Assembly: GCA_002633025.1 (NCBI GenBank)
Contig: NMRB01000190.1
Location: forward strand, 292,828 to 356,827
DNA from: Notospermus geniculatus
Taxonomy: Eukaryota > Nemertea > Pilidiophora > Heteronemertea > Lineidae
Direction: 5' to 3'
DNA length: 64,000 nucleotides
Below the pieces are notes generated by a model that was not told where the DNA came from, ran no database searches, and worked only from the letters and a program-made list of their open reading frames with translations. Of the stretch, positions 25,199 to 37,205 are shown in pieces (position 1 is the stretch's first letter; the number at the start of each line of letters is the position of its first letter). Both the position numbers and the translations under genes were made by a program.

Positions 25199-25937
25199 NN
25201 NNNNNNNNNNNNNNNNNNNNNNNNNNNNNNNNNNNNNNNNNNNNNNNNNNNNNNNNNNNNNNNNNNNNNNNNNNNNNNNNNNNNNNNNNNNNNNNNNNNN
25301 NNNNNNNNNNNNNNNNNNNNNNNNNNNNNNNNNNNNNNNNNNNNNNNNNNNNNNNNNNNNNNNNNNNNNNNNNNNNNNNNNNNNNNNNNNNNNNNNNNNN
25401 NNNNNNNNNNNNNNNNNNNNNNNNNNNNNNNNNNNNNNNNNNNNNNNNNNNNNNNNNNNNNNNNNNNNNNNNNNNNNNNNNNNNNNNNNNNNNNNNNNNN
25501 NNNNNNNNNNNNNNNNNNNNNNNNNNNNNNNNNNNNNNNNNNNNNNNNNNNNNNNNNNNNNNNNNNNNNNNNNNNNNNNNNNNNNNNNNNNNNNNNNNNN
25601 NNNNNNNNNNNNNNNNNNNNNNNNNNNNNNNNNNNNNNNNNNNNNNNNNNNNNNNNNNNNNNNNNNNNNNNNNNNNNNNNNNNNNNNNNNNNNNNNNNNN
25701 NNNNNNNNNNNNNNNNNNNNNNNNNNNNNNNNNNNNNNNNNNNNNNNNNNNNNNNNNNNNNNNNNNNNNNNNNNNNNNNNNNNNNNNNNNNNNNNNNNNN
25801 NNNNNNNNNNNNNNNNNNNNNNNNNNNNNNNNNNNNNNNNNNNNNNNNNNNNNNNNNNNNNNNNNNNNNNNNNNNNNNNNNNNNNNNNNNNNNNNNNNNN
25901 NNNNNNNNNNNNNNNNNNNNNNNNNNNNNNNNNNNNN
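25199..25937. other. Assembly gap, 739 N
   Basis: Run of N inside the minisatellite; the same repeat resumes on the right side (gaacaccaggatatgttggc). Long frames reported across it are meaningless. Confidence 0.99.
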
Positions 25938-26534
25938 GAACACCAGGATATGTTGGCTGGGAACACCACCGCCGTCAGAGACCGACCAAAACCAACATGA
26001 GATAGCATGGATTACATTTGGTAAAGGCAAAAATTCCATCCTTTCTGAAAAAAATGGAGGTAAAAATGTCTCACACCTCAGTGGATCATCAAGAGATAAT
26101 TACTTTTATCTGGCCGCCATCAGAAAGAAGAATTAAAAAAACTGTAGAAAATGTCCCCGATTGAATTAGCTTTGAAAGATTAATACGGGACTCTGGTCTT
26201 TTAAGACACGAACCGTTCCTGAGTAAATTGGTTACAAGACATACCGTCAAAACATTCTGATTCGGTAACAGGGTTCTGACGGCAACATTTACATAATGAC
26301 GAATGCGGTAGTCTTTGGCGACTTTGAACTTGAGCTTGTTCGCTAACCCTCAATTAATGACATTAGGGCTGTAAAGGCATGTATCGAGGAGAAGGAACAT
26401 TTACACTCTTTTTCAAGCTGGCTCATTTCCTTATAGTCTTCTTCAAATAAATGACGATGACATGTAGAAATTTTTTTTTCGTATCGGTGTTGAACTCGAT
26501 ACAGGACAAAGCTGTTGATTGGTATATACATATA

Positions 26535-26749
26535 CTGTGGTGTCGGAGTTATGCCGGATTCGACTCCATCTCCACCCATTGGTTCTTGGGAATTTGGGGT
26601 TGGGCCTGTGGACTGAATTTGTGGTGTGGGCGGATATGAATGATCCTGAGACATGCCCGATACCAAAGCATTTTTGTTTGGGCTATACCTTCCCTAAAAG
26701 TACGGCTAGGCCTGACCGCCCCCACTCCGGCATAACTCCGACACCACAG
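26535..26749. mobile_element. TA-flanked MITE F
   Basis: Perfect 24-bp terminal inverted repeats: left CTGTGGTGTCGGAGTTATGC, right the inverse ending ACTCCGACACCACAG. TA lies at 26533-26534 and 26750-26751. Duplication copy 2 lacks it. The TA target suggests a Tc1/mariner-type origin, inferred from the target only. Confidence 0.85.
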
Positions 26750-26895
26750 TATATATATATCGCATCAGATTATTCCAGCTCACAGCTTAGATAACTTCTA
26801 GCTTATACTTCTACTTCTGCTTCAGCCAGTGCCGCTACTACATTTGGAATAAAGTAACCTTCTACAGAATACGTTCCGTCCTGAAGAAGCCAGGT

Positions 26896-27128
26896 GGAGC
26901 CTAGGTTATAGCCTGGTGATTATCATGTCCGCATGGCGTGCGGCAGGTGCCGGGTTCGAATCCCAGGCGATATGGGATCATCCCTGGTCTTCAGTCCGTC
27001 GCATGGGAAAGTAAGCCGTGCCTTGTACCTTGTACCTTTGCAAGGGCAAGTAAAAACCCCATCCAAGTGAGGAACATGAGTAGCTTGAGATGGCCTCTCC
27101 CGTATCTCCAGGGACAAGAATACTTTGA
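26896..27128 (+). mobile_element. tRNA-derived SINE, copy 3
   Basis: Head gcctggtgattatcatgtcc (A-box-like) and gccgggttcgaatcccagg (B box). The body has gtccgtcgcatgggaaagta, ccttgtacctttgcaagggc and the diagnostic gaggaacatgagtagcttga. It lies in copy 1 of duplication 2. Confidence 0.87.
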
Positions 27129-27934
27129 AAACATCTGATGCAATACAATATAATATAATGTTACAGTAGAGTAAGTTTCTAATAAAACACCGCAGCAGAA
27201 TATACTACCGGTACTTTATAGCCATGATAGTTTTACCACTTGGATAGCCTTGCAGTATTTTTAAAGAAAACTTAATTAACGGAGGTTGAGACGGGCACAG
27301 CTTCTTTCTGGCAACAGATATTTCAACTTGTCATATTTCCCATCAAATCTTGAGCCAACAACAAGTGGCTTCAGCGATGGTCAGTGCTCGTTAATCCTTC
27401 ATTAATTACACGATGTTGGTCGGATTTGTCTTGTCATCTTTACCATCTTGTAGTGATCACCCCACAATGAGTTCTCGGAGGAAAATTATACCACATAGTA
27501 TTCAATTCTTCTTGATTTGATTGGAATTATTGTTCAAATTAACGCTTACACTTTTCAGATTGTAAGATTGGCAGATGATTATTATCTGTCTGAAATAAAA
27601 TGTTAAGTCCTTCATGATGGCAAAAGTCGAAAAATAGTGCACTTCAGAAAGCTTTTTCTTGCCATATTCCACAACTGAATAGAAAATGTTGCAAAACTTC
27701 AATATTTGTGGAATGTGTCTGACCAAGTCTTGTTGAACATCCAACTTTCGATTTCTGTCAAGTAGATTATGAAGGTCGTCAGACTTCACAAACCTCAGAA
27801 CAGACCCATCAGAAAGATCAGTTAATTACAGTGCCTTCCCATCCCATGATGATGAATACCTTCTTTTAACGATCAAGGTTGGGTGAGAGCAGCCTATAAG
27901 AAGCAAAATCACACTTCAAGAAGCAAAGAGAGAC

Positions 27935-27990
27935 TTAGATGCCGAAATTTCGGCCCCAACTTGGGCCTTCTTCAGGCACAACCACAACTT
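27935..27990 (-). mobile_element. Possible Penelope-like element fragment, copy 1
   Basis: The minus strand reads cctgaagaaggcccaagttg then gggccgaaatttcggcatc. The CUGAAGA...GAAA arrangement around a GGCCC/GGGCC stem resembles the hammerhead-ribozyme core reported in Penelope-like element ends. No RT or GIY-YIG coding is present. Confidence 0.3.
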
Positions 27991-29427
27991 CAGAGAAAGG
28001 AATACAGAAAAAGCCTTTTTATGTGTGGTATCGAAAAGGTTGTTGTGGCTATAAATTGACACATTAAAAAGGCAACTTTTCATCCCAAACAACACATGAA
28101 CGTTTCCTCATTATAATCTTTATGATATAAATATATTGTGAGGACTTTTGTGACAAAGTTGACAAAACTCAAAGAGTGAATGACATGAATCATTTCTTAC
28201 ATGAAAAATCTGAGCAACGTAAAGGAATAAAAGTACGACAAACACCAACAGCAGGCAGTGATAGAGAAATCAGATAATCCTGGTGTAATCCAAAGATTCA
28301 ACGAATTCCGGAGGAGAAGTCCAAAAAGTTGAAAATCAGCACAGAAAGAAGGAGAAAACACGTGAAAAAGTCCTGCATGGCAACATGAGTTGTAAAAACA
28401 ATCACAGTTTGTGGATAAAAGTGTATTCCATTCGTCATAAGTTGTAAATAACCAGGACAGAAGAGGTTATAAACTTCTCAGCGAAACAACATAAAAAATG
28501 TCAAGAAAATAAAAGTTTTGACGTACCTTACGTGTAGAAAAGGACTTAACATCTTAGAAGCAAACAGTTTGAGCAGGTATATCACCTGTTCGTGGACTTT
28601 GCACGCACAAACTTGGCACAAGACGAGCACAGCTACACCAACTGCACCAGCAAAACAAATATTGTTTTCGCCAGCCAAACATTCAAATTTTAAGAGGCAT
28701 CCAGCGACCTTAAAGACTCTTCAGCAACAAATTAAGGATTTAAAAAATGGTCTGCACATTATGATCAGCTTGAAATGGCCGACGAGGGCATCAACACCAT
28801 TCTGAGAAAGATGGGAGAAAATCCTGGCGACATTTCGAAAAAGTCTCGGCTAAATCAGAGTTTGAGTGGCTCAGAAGAGTCTTCATATCGTCGTTAAAAC
28901 CTGAAAGTGTTTAATGGAGTTGGGACATTTTGTCCACATAGGGTTGTTGTTGGTTGGGTTAGGGAATGCCGGCAGGAAACTGCCTGCTACTCCACATACA
29001 TCAATAGTGGGTCGAGAGCAAGAAATTGATGCGGTCTGCCGCCCGGAATGATTTGATCCGAATGCAAGAGGCTAAGGGTTGGAACATCTACCGACCATGG
29101 CGTGCAAGGGAACCGAGAAGGGAATCCAGAAGTTCTGAGTGAAAGCCTGAAAGTGAAACGTCATTGCAGCCAGCAGTACATCCTCTAACTACAAACAAGA
29201 ATATGATGACATCCTGACGATGTCAATGGTTCCCGACTTGGTTGACGTAGATTGCTACTTTTCCTCATGGAATATTGTTTGGCCATGTTGTACAGTTTGT
29301 GGTTACATAAGCGTGGCCTTGTTCAAGTTTGACCTTGACCTCTGATCATCAAGGTCATTGCATAATCGAAATGGGCTTCCTCAGTAACCTAGGTAAGGGT
29401 GACATCATGCCCCTACCTCTACCACAG

Positions 29428-29644
29428 GGAAAGAGATATTTCAAATTATCAAAATCTCATCCGTGATATCTCAATCACCCCGACACGTGAGGCTGAGAGT
29501 TATAGATTTGACATGAGAGGATTGGTATGGAATGACTTCGACTGTGCTGCTAAGAAATCATGGACTTCGAAAGAGCAACAGTGCATCTCCAACAACTACA
29601 AAATTCGTTTGACTCCAAACAGTAATCCGTCAGCTCACTTATGA
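29428..29644 (+). pseudogene. Candidate coding fragment in duplication copy 2
   Basis: After a pyrimidine-rich acceptor (ctctaccacag) the frame reads ERDISNYQNLIRDISITPTR then EAESYRFDMRGLVWNDFDCA and SWTSKEQQCISNNYKIRLTP to a stop. The copy-1 counterpart (about 23440-23625) carries a 4-bp and a 1-bp deletion that shift the frame. No family recognised. Confidence 0.2.
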
Positions 29645-30295
29645 AGTGAATTTGCTCCACAAAAGTAGGTCAGATCGACGACCTTCAGATGCATGGAGGT
29701 CACACTGACCTGGTAATGTGGCTGTTAGATCATCCTGTTCGACCAGGCCAGCAGACTGATGTGAAGGCCACGGTTTCAACTCCAATGGACCACCAGTCAA
29801 CTATAAACCAAATGCAGAAGGAACTGGAATAAGCCCTGGCAATGACGGATCGTTTGCCCTGACCCAGTAGCCTTGTTGGACCCTGCCACAAACCATGAGT
29901 CCTTGTTCTGATTGGTTGACCCCTCACCCCCTGCCCAGTCCTCCCACACTGTGGTCACAATATGATATCATGATGAAATCATAAATCATTATTAACCTGT
30001 CTCGGTGACCAGATATGTGATAATGTTCCGAGGAGTAAACGGGATGATGGCAGATATCCTGACTGTTGCCATGTCATCATCATCATCAACATTCATCACG
30101 AGACATTACTCACAATGACAAGCATACAGGGTGAGACAAAAACTACGATTGAAGCAGATACCACAAAAAGTCACATTTTGGAGATTATCCGACAAAATGT
30201 TCTGCTTCCTTATACTATTATCTCAGTCATAGGATGAACACCGTAGAAATGCTTCCAGTAAGAAAGCCGCAGAACTGCCGCTACTGGGAGGCGCT

Positions 30296-30422
30296 GTGAG
30301 CGGTTGTACCTTTTTGACGTCTCGTCCGTGTTGCACTGCGTCAAGGACGTCGTGACGCGACGTCATTACGTTGCTTTGCTCTGTTTTTGACGCCTTCGGT
30401 ACAACCGCTCGCAGCGCCGCCC
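30296..30422. mobile_element. MITE-B copy 2
   Basis: Paralogue of the copy at 24436-24574 through duplication 2, with the same termini and interior and a small internal shortening. Confidence 0.85.
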
Positions 30423-30745
30423 TGTCGGGATAAAAAGTTATGCGGGTTCCTCATTGGGACATGTACCTTAATGAAAAGTGCGTCTTGAGATGCAGGATGT
30501 TTTTAGTCGCAGACACGCTGATGGTGATTGATCCCCGAGAAGACATCGGGTCAGAAACCAGTACAAGACGGTCACAGATAACCTTGCTATAATTTGTGGA
30601 TTAGAGTGCTATAATTCATGGATTAATTCTCTGGTAGTGTGGATAATCAGGAATCATCGGGAGAGAGGGTATTAATGGCCTTCTTCGGCAATGGAAGGTT
30701 TCATCAAGATCTGCTCGGTGGAGATCCGAGAAGCTCTAGTATCAT

Positions 30746-30925
30746 ACCGACCGGCAGAGGTTGACCAAAACCACCAAGCGATGTTGGCTAGGAACACCAC
30801 CGACCGACAGAGGCCGACCAAGAACACCAAGAGATGTTGGCTAGGAACACCACCGACCGGTAGAGGCCGACCAAGAACACCAGGAGATGTTGGCTGGGAA
30901 CACCACCGCCGTCAAAGACCGACCA
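30746..30925. repeat. 51-bp minisatellite, duplication copy 2
   Basis: About four units of the array at 24893-25198, complete here. It shows that the array differs greatly in length between the two copies. Confidence 0.9.
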
Positions 30926-31860
30926 AAACCAACATGAGATAGCATGGATTACATTTGGTGAAGGCAAAAATTCCATCCTTTCTGAAAAAAATGGAGGTAA
31001 AAATGTCTCACACCTCAGTGGATCATCAAGAGATAATTACTTTTATCTGGCCGCCATAAGAAAGAAGAGTTAAAAAACTGTAGAAAATGTCCCCGATTGA
31101 ATTAGCTTTGAAAGATTAATACGGGACTCTGGTCTTTAAAGACATGAACCTTTCCTGAGTAAATTGGTTACAAGACATACCGTCAAAACATTCTGATTCG
31201 GTAACAGGGTTCTGATGGCATCATTTACATAATGACGAATGCGGTAGTCTTTGGCGACTTTGAACTTGAGCTTGTTCGCTAACCCTCAATTAATGACATT
31301 AGGGCTGTAAAGGCATGTATCGAGGAGAAGGAACATTTACACTCTTTTTCAAGATTCCTCATTTCCTTATAGTCTTCTTCAAATAAATGACGATGACGTG
31401 TAGAAATTTTTTTTTCGTATCGGTGTTGAACTCGATACAGGACAAAGCTGTTGATTGGTATATATATAATTATTAGAACATCTAAGTGCGAAACATGTGT
31501 AGAAGTAGTGTCAATAAGAAAATAAAATAAACATTGGCTGAAGTTCTAATGATGTATTCCTTAAACCGGGTTTTCTGTCTTTACGACATTTTCAAAAGTG
31601 AATACAGAATGAGACAAATTACATTATATACATGAAGTTGTTGTCATGTTACCCAGGCGAGTAATCATGGATACAGTAAACAAAACAAAACTAAACCAAA
31701 GTAGAACACGTCTGGGATCGCATCAGATTATTCCAGCTCACAGCTTAGATAACTTCTAGCTTCTACTTCTACTTCTGCTTCTGCCAGTGCCGCTACTACA
31801 TTTGGAATAAAGTACTTAGTAACCTTCTACAGAATACGTTCTGTCTTGAAGAAGCCAGGT

Positions 31861-32113
31861 GGAGCCTAGGTTATCATAGCCTGGTGATTATCATGTCCGC
31901 ATGGCGTGCGGCAGGTGCCGGGTTCGAATCCCGGGCGATATGGGATCATCCCTGGTCTTCAGTCCGTCGCATGGGAAAGTAAGCCGTGCCTTGTACCTTG
32001 TACCTTGTAACTTGTACCTTTGCAAGGGCAAGTAAAAACCCATCCAAGTGAGGAACATGAGCAGCTTAAGATGGCCTCTTCCGTATCTCCAGGGACAAGA
32101 ATACTTTGAAAAC
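31861..32113 (+). mobile_element. tRNA-derived SINE, copy 4
   Basis: Paralogue of copy 3 through duplication 2, with an expanded ttgtacc microsatellite inside the body. Confidence 0.87.
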
Positions 32114-32914
32114 ATCTGATGCAATAAAATATACTGTACCAGAGTAAGTTTCTAATAAAACACCGCAGCAGAATATACTACCGGTATTTTATAGCCATGA
32201 TAGTTTTACCACTTGGACAGCCTTGCTGTATTTTTAAAGAAAACTTAATTAACGGAGGTTGAGACGGGCACAGCTTCTTTCTGGCAACAGATATTTCAAC
32301 TTGTCATATTTTCCATCAAATCTTGAGCCAACAACAAGTGGCTTCAGCGATGGTCAGTGGTCGTTAATCCTTCATTAATTACACGATGTTGGTGGGATTT
32401 GTCTTGTCATCTTTACCATCTTGTAGTGATCACCCCACAATGAGTTCTCGGAGGAAAATTATACCATACAGTATTCAATTCTTCTTGATTTGATTGGAAT
32501 TATTGTTCAAATTAACGCTTACACTTTTCAGATTGTAAGATTGGCAGTTAATTATTATCTGTCTAAAATAAAATGTGAAGGCCTTTATGATGGCAAAAGT
32601 CGAAAAACAGTGAACTTCAGAAAGCTTTTTCTTAACAATATTCCACAAGTGAATAGAAAATGTTGCAAAACTTCAATATTTGTGGAATGTTGTCTGACCA
32701 GGTCTTGTTGAACATCTAGCTTTCGATTTCTGCCAAGTAGATTATGAAGGTCGTAATGATTCATAAACCTCAGAAGAGACCTACATGTATCAGAAAGATC
32801 AGTTAATAATAGTGCCTTCCCAACCCACGATGATGAATACCTTCTTTTTAACGATCCAAGGTTGGGTGAGAGCAGCTTAAGAAGCAAAATCACACTTCAA
32901 GAAGCAAAGTGAGA

Positions 32915-32970
32915 CTTAGATGCCGAAATTTCGGCCCCAACTTGTGCCTTCTTCAGGCACAACCACAACT
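32915..32970 (-). mobile_element. Possible Penelope-like element fragment, copy 2
   Basis: Paralogue of 27935-27990 through duplication 2. A G-to-C change on the minus strand breaks the GGCCC stem (cttgtgccttcttcagg on the plus strand). Confidence 0.28.
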
Positions 32971-33616
32971 TCAGAGAAAGAATACAGAAAAAGCCTTTTT
33001 ATGTGTGGTATCGAAAAAGATATCTGTTGTGGCTACAAGTTGACACACACAAAAAAGGAAACTTTTCATCCCAAACAACACATGAACGTTTCCTCATTAT
33101 AATCTTTATGATATAAACATATTGTGAGGACTTTTGTGACAAAGTTGACAAAACTCAAAGAGTGAATGACAGGAATAATTTCTTACAAGAAAAATCTGAG
33201 CAACGTAAAGGAATAAAAGTACGAGGAACACCAAGAGCAGGCAGTGATAGAGAAATCAGGTAATCCTGGTGTAATCCAAAGATTCAACGAATTCCGGAGG
33301 AGAAGTCCAAAAAGTTGAAGATCATCACAAAAAGAATGAGAAAACACGTGAGAAAGTCCTGCATGGCAACATCAGTTGTAAAAACAATCACAGTTTGTGG
33401 ATAAAAGTGTATTCCATTCGTCATAAGTTGTAAATAACCAGGATAGAAGAGGTTATAAACTCCTCAGCGAAACAACATAAAAAATGTCAAAGAAAGAAAA
33501 GTTTTGACGTACCTTACGTGTAGGAAAGGACTTAACATCTTAGAAGCAAACAGTTTGAGCAGGTATATCACCTGTTCGTGGACTTTGCACGCACAAACTT
33601 GGCACAAGACGAGCAC

Positions 33617-35385
33617 TCCACTACGAGCGATCCGAAGATATCATGATGTCAGTGAGCCGGACACCACGTTTATGTGCCGACCAAATCAATACAGTCTCGA
33701 GCCCTTCGCATCGATATCCGCGGAAACGAGAGCTGGCCAGTCAGAACTGTACCGACGAGAAACATTCTAATTACGTGCAAACGACAGGGATGAGTTTGTC
33801 AGATAAGTGCTGCATGTCATTACATTGAAAACAATAGGGTGCATGAAATGAGGGATGACAGGGGCATCGGTCGGCGAGATGAAACAAAGGTTGGAGGGGT
33901 GGGGGTCAGGGTGGAAGGGGTTCGATTATGTGGGATACTTCGGTGGGGCGGTGGCCCATGAGCAATGGATGTCCGATAAACCCAAGTTTTCAGTTTTATG
34001 GCATATTCTTTACCGCGATATTATAGCTTTCACAGCAAGTGGCTATTTTGCTTATGCTAGCGCTACAAAGACGTCCCTAATCCTGAACTCTTTCAAAAAA
34101 CTCTCACGTATTCAACAGAAAGCAGCCGCTCAGATCTTTCCATTGAATAACTATGTGGCGGGCTTTCTGGTGCCTTTCATAAGCTTTTTTAACATTTTCA
34201 TTCCACTTTCAAAATTGGCCTTGGAAGTGAAATGTTTGGGAACGTTGACCAACTCTCTCCAATGAAAAATGAAGGGCTTAAATGGTGTTGTATGGAGGTG
34301 AAGTTTTTAACCACCTGAAACACCCTCTTGGTCTCAGTTGGAGTCGAGATGTGAAAGTGGTCAGTGAATGGACATCAACAGCCAACTGGTCATCTTTTCT
34401 TGCCTGGTGTTTCTTTTCCTTACAGTTGTCCCTTCTTTTAAAGTAATGGAGATAACATGTAATGATATACAATGTATTTGCTCAGACAAGACTGACCCTG
34501 TTGCTGAGATAACCACAACCAGGGCTGCAGTAATGTAAGAAAAAACCAAATAAAGATATTTTTCTTCATTGCTGGTCAACTGTGATCTAAGATCTCCCTC
34601 ATCACATGTTGAAACATCCTGGTGTGATGGTGATCGGAGGTAACTATAATAGATGTATATCAGGTGAGCTGGGTAATAACATCATCTTCATCCGGTGATG
34701 GGCTGAAACAACTGGACAATCAGATCCAAACATTTTTGTATTCCTCCAGAATCTGGCCATAAAAATCGAAACAATGAGAGATGTGTCTCATTTCTGAAGA
34801 AATTATGCAGTTTTCAAATCATTTTTATGCCATACAATTTGAGGATGCTGGTTGCATACTGTTCACACATAAATGAAGAGTAGGTGGTTGGTGATGAATA
34901 ATACATGGTGATGTAGTGACCAAGTGACCATATATCAGTAAAGGCTGTGATTTCTAGATTATAATACAGCTTATTACGCCAATTCTTCACCTGAATGACG
35001 GTAGGATTTTGATCTTTGGGTCAACAGATGATGTAGTCGATCTAATCGTTGCTGGTCATGAATACAAAGCCGTGTCATCAAAGTTTGACCGTTAGGCCAC
35101 ATTAGACCCGAGTTCACACGACGTAATGATGATCTACTCGTCAATCTGGACTCTGTCATCGACAACGGCATAAAATGACAAACCATTATTGTCTCATTAA
35201 TAGCTGATGATTGGTTATTATTCTGATTTGACGACGGTAGGAATGATTCTGTCGCTGAGGTGAACTTCACTGCATCGGAGCTTTGAGAGAGAAATCAGGC
35301 AAACTTTGATGTTGATGTGGGAAGGTTTACAATCATTCTTGTTGAGGTTCTCTCAGGCCTCCATTAACTTCCTTCCCATAGCATC
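33617..35385. other. Unique sequence, no confirmed gene
   Basis: Sequence to the right of duplication 2. A 136-codon plus-strand ORF (33855-34265) lies here but has no recognisable domain or supporting splice structure. Confidence 0.4.
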
Positions 35386-35574
35386 AATAGGAGACTTTCC
35401 TGCCGTTAGAGGTCGCCTGTTAGCCATCCTAGAACGTCACAAAATTTGACGTCACCGCCACTTCATTATGGATGAGGTACAGTGGCGCGCACTTCTTCTC
35501 TGTGACGTCAAATCCCATGACGCTCTAGGACTGGTAACTGGTGGTGGCCTCTAACGGCAGGAAAGTCTCCCATT
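35386..35574. mobile_element. MITE-A copy 3
   Basis: Independent insertion with termini aataggagactttcctgccg and its inverted counterpart ending ctcccatt. TGACGTCA palindromes lie at 35447-35454 and 35503-35510. Confidence 0.9.
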
Positions 35575-36954
35575 GGAGACATAATACGAAAAACCAACGT
35601 TTTCGAAGTAAATGTACGTTCCTTATACTTCTTAATACTTCATTTCTTATACCCCATTTTTTAGGCTTCGTGAAATAACATTTCAGGTAATTTATAAGGG
35701 GCCACACTTTCCTATATTTCTCAAACTTTCTTCTGCCTATCAACACTCAATCAGTGCCATCGACCTCAGACCCAATGTTGGCGTGCAATACCATAGAAGA
35801 GGCAAATGCCACGGGTAATAGCGTCTTAGCTATCGGACTTGTAATAACTTCTTAAGATTTTAGAACCCTATTTTGCCCGTCTTTACTTGCCACCGGACAG
35901 TGGGGCCGCGGGCGGTGGCAGCATGATACATCTTTCAAACTATTGCAGCACATATTTCACATCAGAAGGAGTCAAATCATCAATATATCAAACACCAAAC
36001 TGAACATCAACAGAATATAAAAACTCCTTCCCCAAATCATAACTCATCGAATTCTGTTTTAATTCGATTCTGACCCAGCATTGAAGATGACCAGGCCCAA
36101 GCGGGACGAGACAGTACCTTTATAAAAGACATTACGGATCTCAGAACAGTCATTTAGAAAAAGAATTCTTCCGAGGAAACTATAAATCACCCTTAGATCC
36201 TCCCCAACCGACCAGGAAGGCAAAGTGGCTGTCTACATTTGCACGAGCCTGGCCATTATACCCCATGAAGTAGCCATTAATATATTCCTATGGCCAACAT
36301 TCATGGAGGCAGGTCCCGGGGGTACTGGCCTGTCATAGAGTGTTATCACGGCCACGGTCCACGCTTGCCCAGCTCTCACCTCCTCGGACCACTCCATTTC
36401 TATAACGAGAATTTTAGTCCCGATTTGCCACGATGATTTGAACATGTTTCCTAAATATCTATGAAGATATGAATTATAAATGAGTAGGACATTGAGGTAG
36501 GAGGCCCGTGGAATACCAATAAGACTCCACCTCCATTATAAACCAACTCAATGTGGTGAAATATGATAAACAACACATTAACTGTCATATTTATGAAAGA
36601 GATGATTTAGTGAGTGAAGAGAAACTGGTTTTTATTTCTGGATCTGAAGTTCTAATTCAATTCCCCAGCAGATTAAAGTAACGTTCTCAATTAATGAATC
36701 CTTGTTTCTTTTTTTAGGAAGATTCATAAAAAGATGCTTCATTTGTAAAAATACTTTAATGACAAACCTTTAAATGCAAATTGTGATGTTATGGAGAATG
36801 TAAGCTACATGAGAGAATGTGAATTTCCATTTTTTGAAAAGCTGCAAGAAGTCAGCTTCCGCTCCTCTACAGCCTTATTCTTGTCGTTCCATGACAACCC
36901 CGAAGGCAGCCACACCAAGTTCTGCTGCTGAACACCCTGCCAGTTTCGTCTCGC
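35575..36954. other. Unique sequence, nothing recognised
   Basis: No open frame with convincing composition and no repeat family seen between MITE-A copy 3 and SINE copy 5. Confidence 0.4.
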
Positions 36955-37205
36955 CTTGATTTTCTGGTCGTTCTCAGGTCCGCTCAGCGGCAGGTCTCGG
37001 GTTCGAATCCCGGGCCATATGGGATTAATCATCCCTGGCTCTTCAGTCCGTCGCATGGACACTGAGCCGTGGTGCCTTGTACCTTCCTTTGCAAGGACAA
37101 GTAAAAGACCCCATCCAAGTAAGGAACATGAGTAGCTTGAGATGGCCTCTTCCGTACTTATCAGGGCCAATAATGCTTTCACTTCGGCCATGACGGAAAA
37201 AGCTA
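36955..37205 (+). mobile_element. tRNA-derived SINE, copy 5
   Basis: Independent copy: tctcgggttcgaatcccggg B box, then gtccgtcgcatggacactga, aggaacatgagtagcttgag and agggccaataatgcttt near the 3' end. The A box is poorly preserved. Confidence 0.85.

Larger units (their letters stand above)
22672..28630. repeat. Segmental duplication 2, copy 1 (5,959 bp)
   Basis: It begins agctacaccaactgcaccag and ends cacaagacgagcac, where copy 2 starts at once. It is longer than copy 2 because it carries more minisatellite plus a 739-N gap, a MITE at 26535-26749 and about 184 bp of extra sequence at 24197-24380. Overall similarity is high but lower than in duplication 1. Confidence 0.93.
28631..33616. repeat. 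Segmental duplication 2, copy 2 (4,986 bp)
   Basis: Head-to-tail repeat of 22672-28630, from agctacaccaactgcaccag at 28631 to cacaagacgagcac at 33616. Around 31467-31717 it holds about 250 bp with no counterpart in copy 1, at the site where copy 1 carries a MITE. Confidence 0.93.

Noticed and set aside
25104-26039. A 311-codon and a 283-codon minus-strand frame
   Set aside because: They run through the 739-N gap and minisatellite; the apparent length is an artefact of undefined bases.
33855-34265. 136-codon plus-strand ORF
   Set aside because: Longest simple ORF in the gene-poor part, but no recognisable domain; this length is expected by chance in 64 kb.
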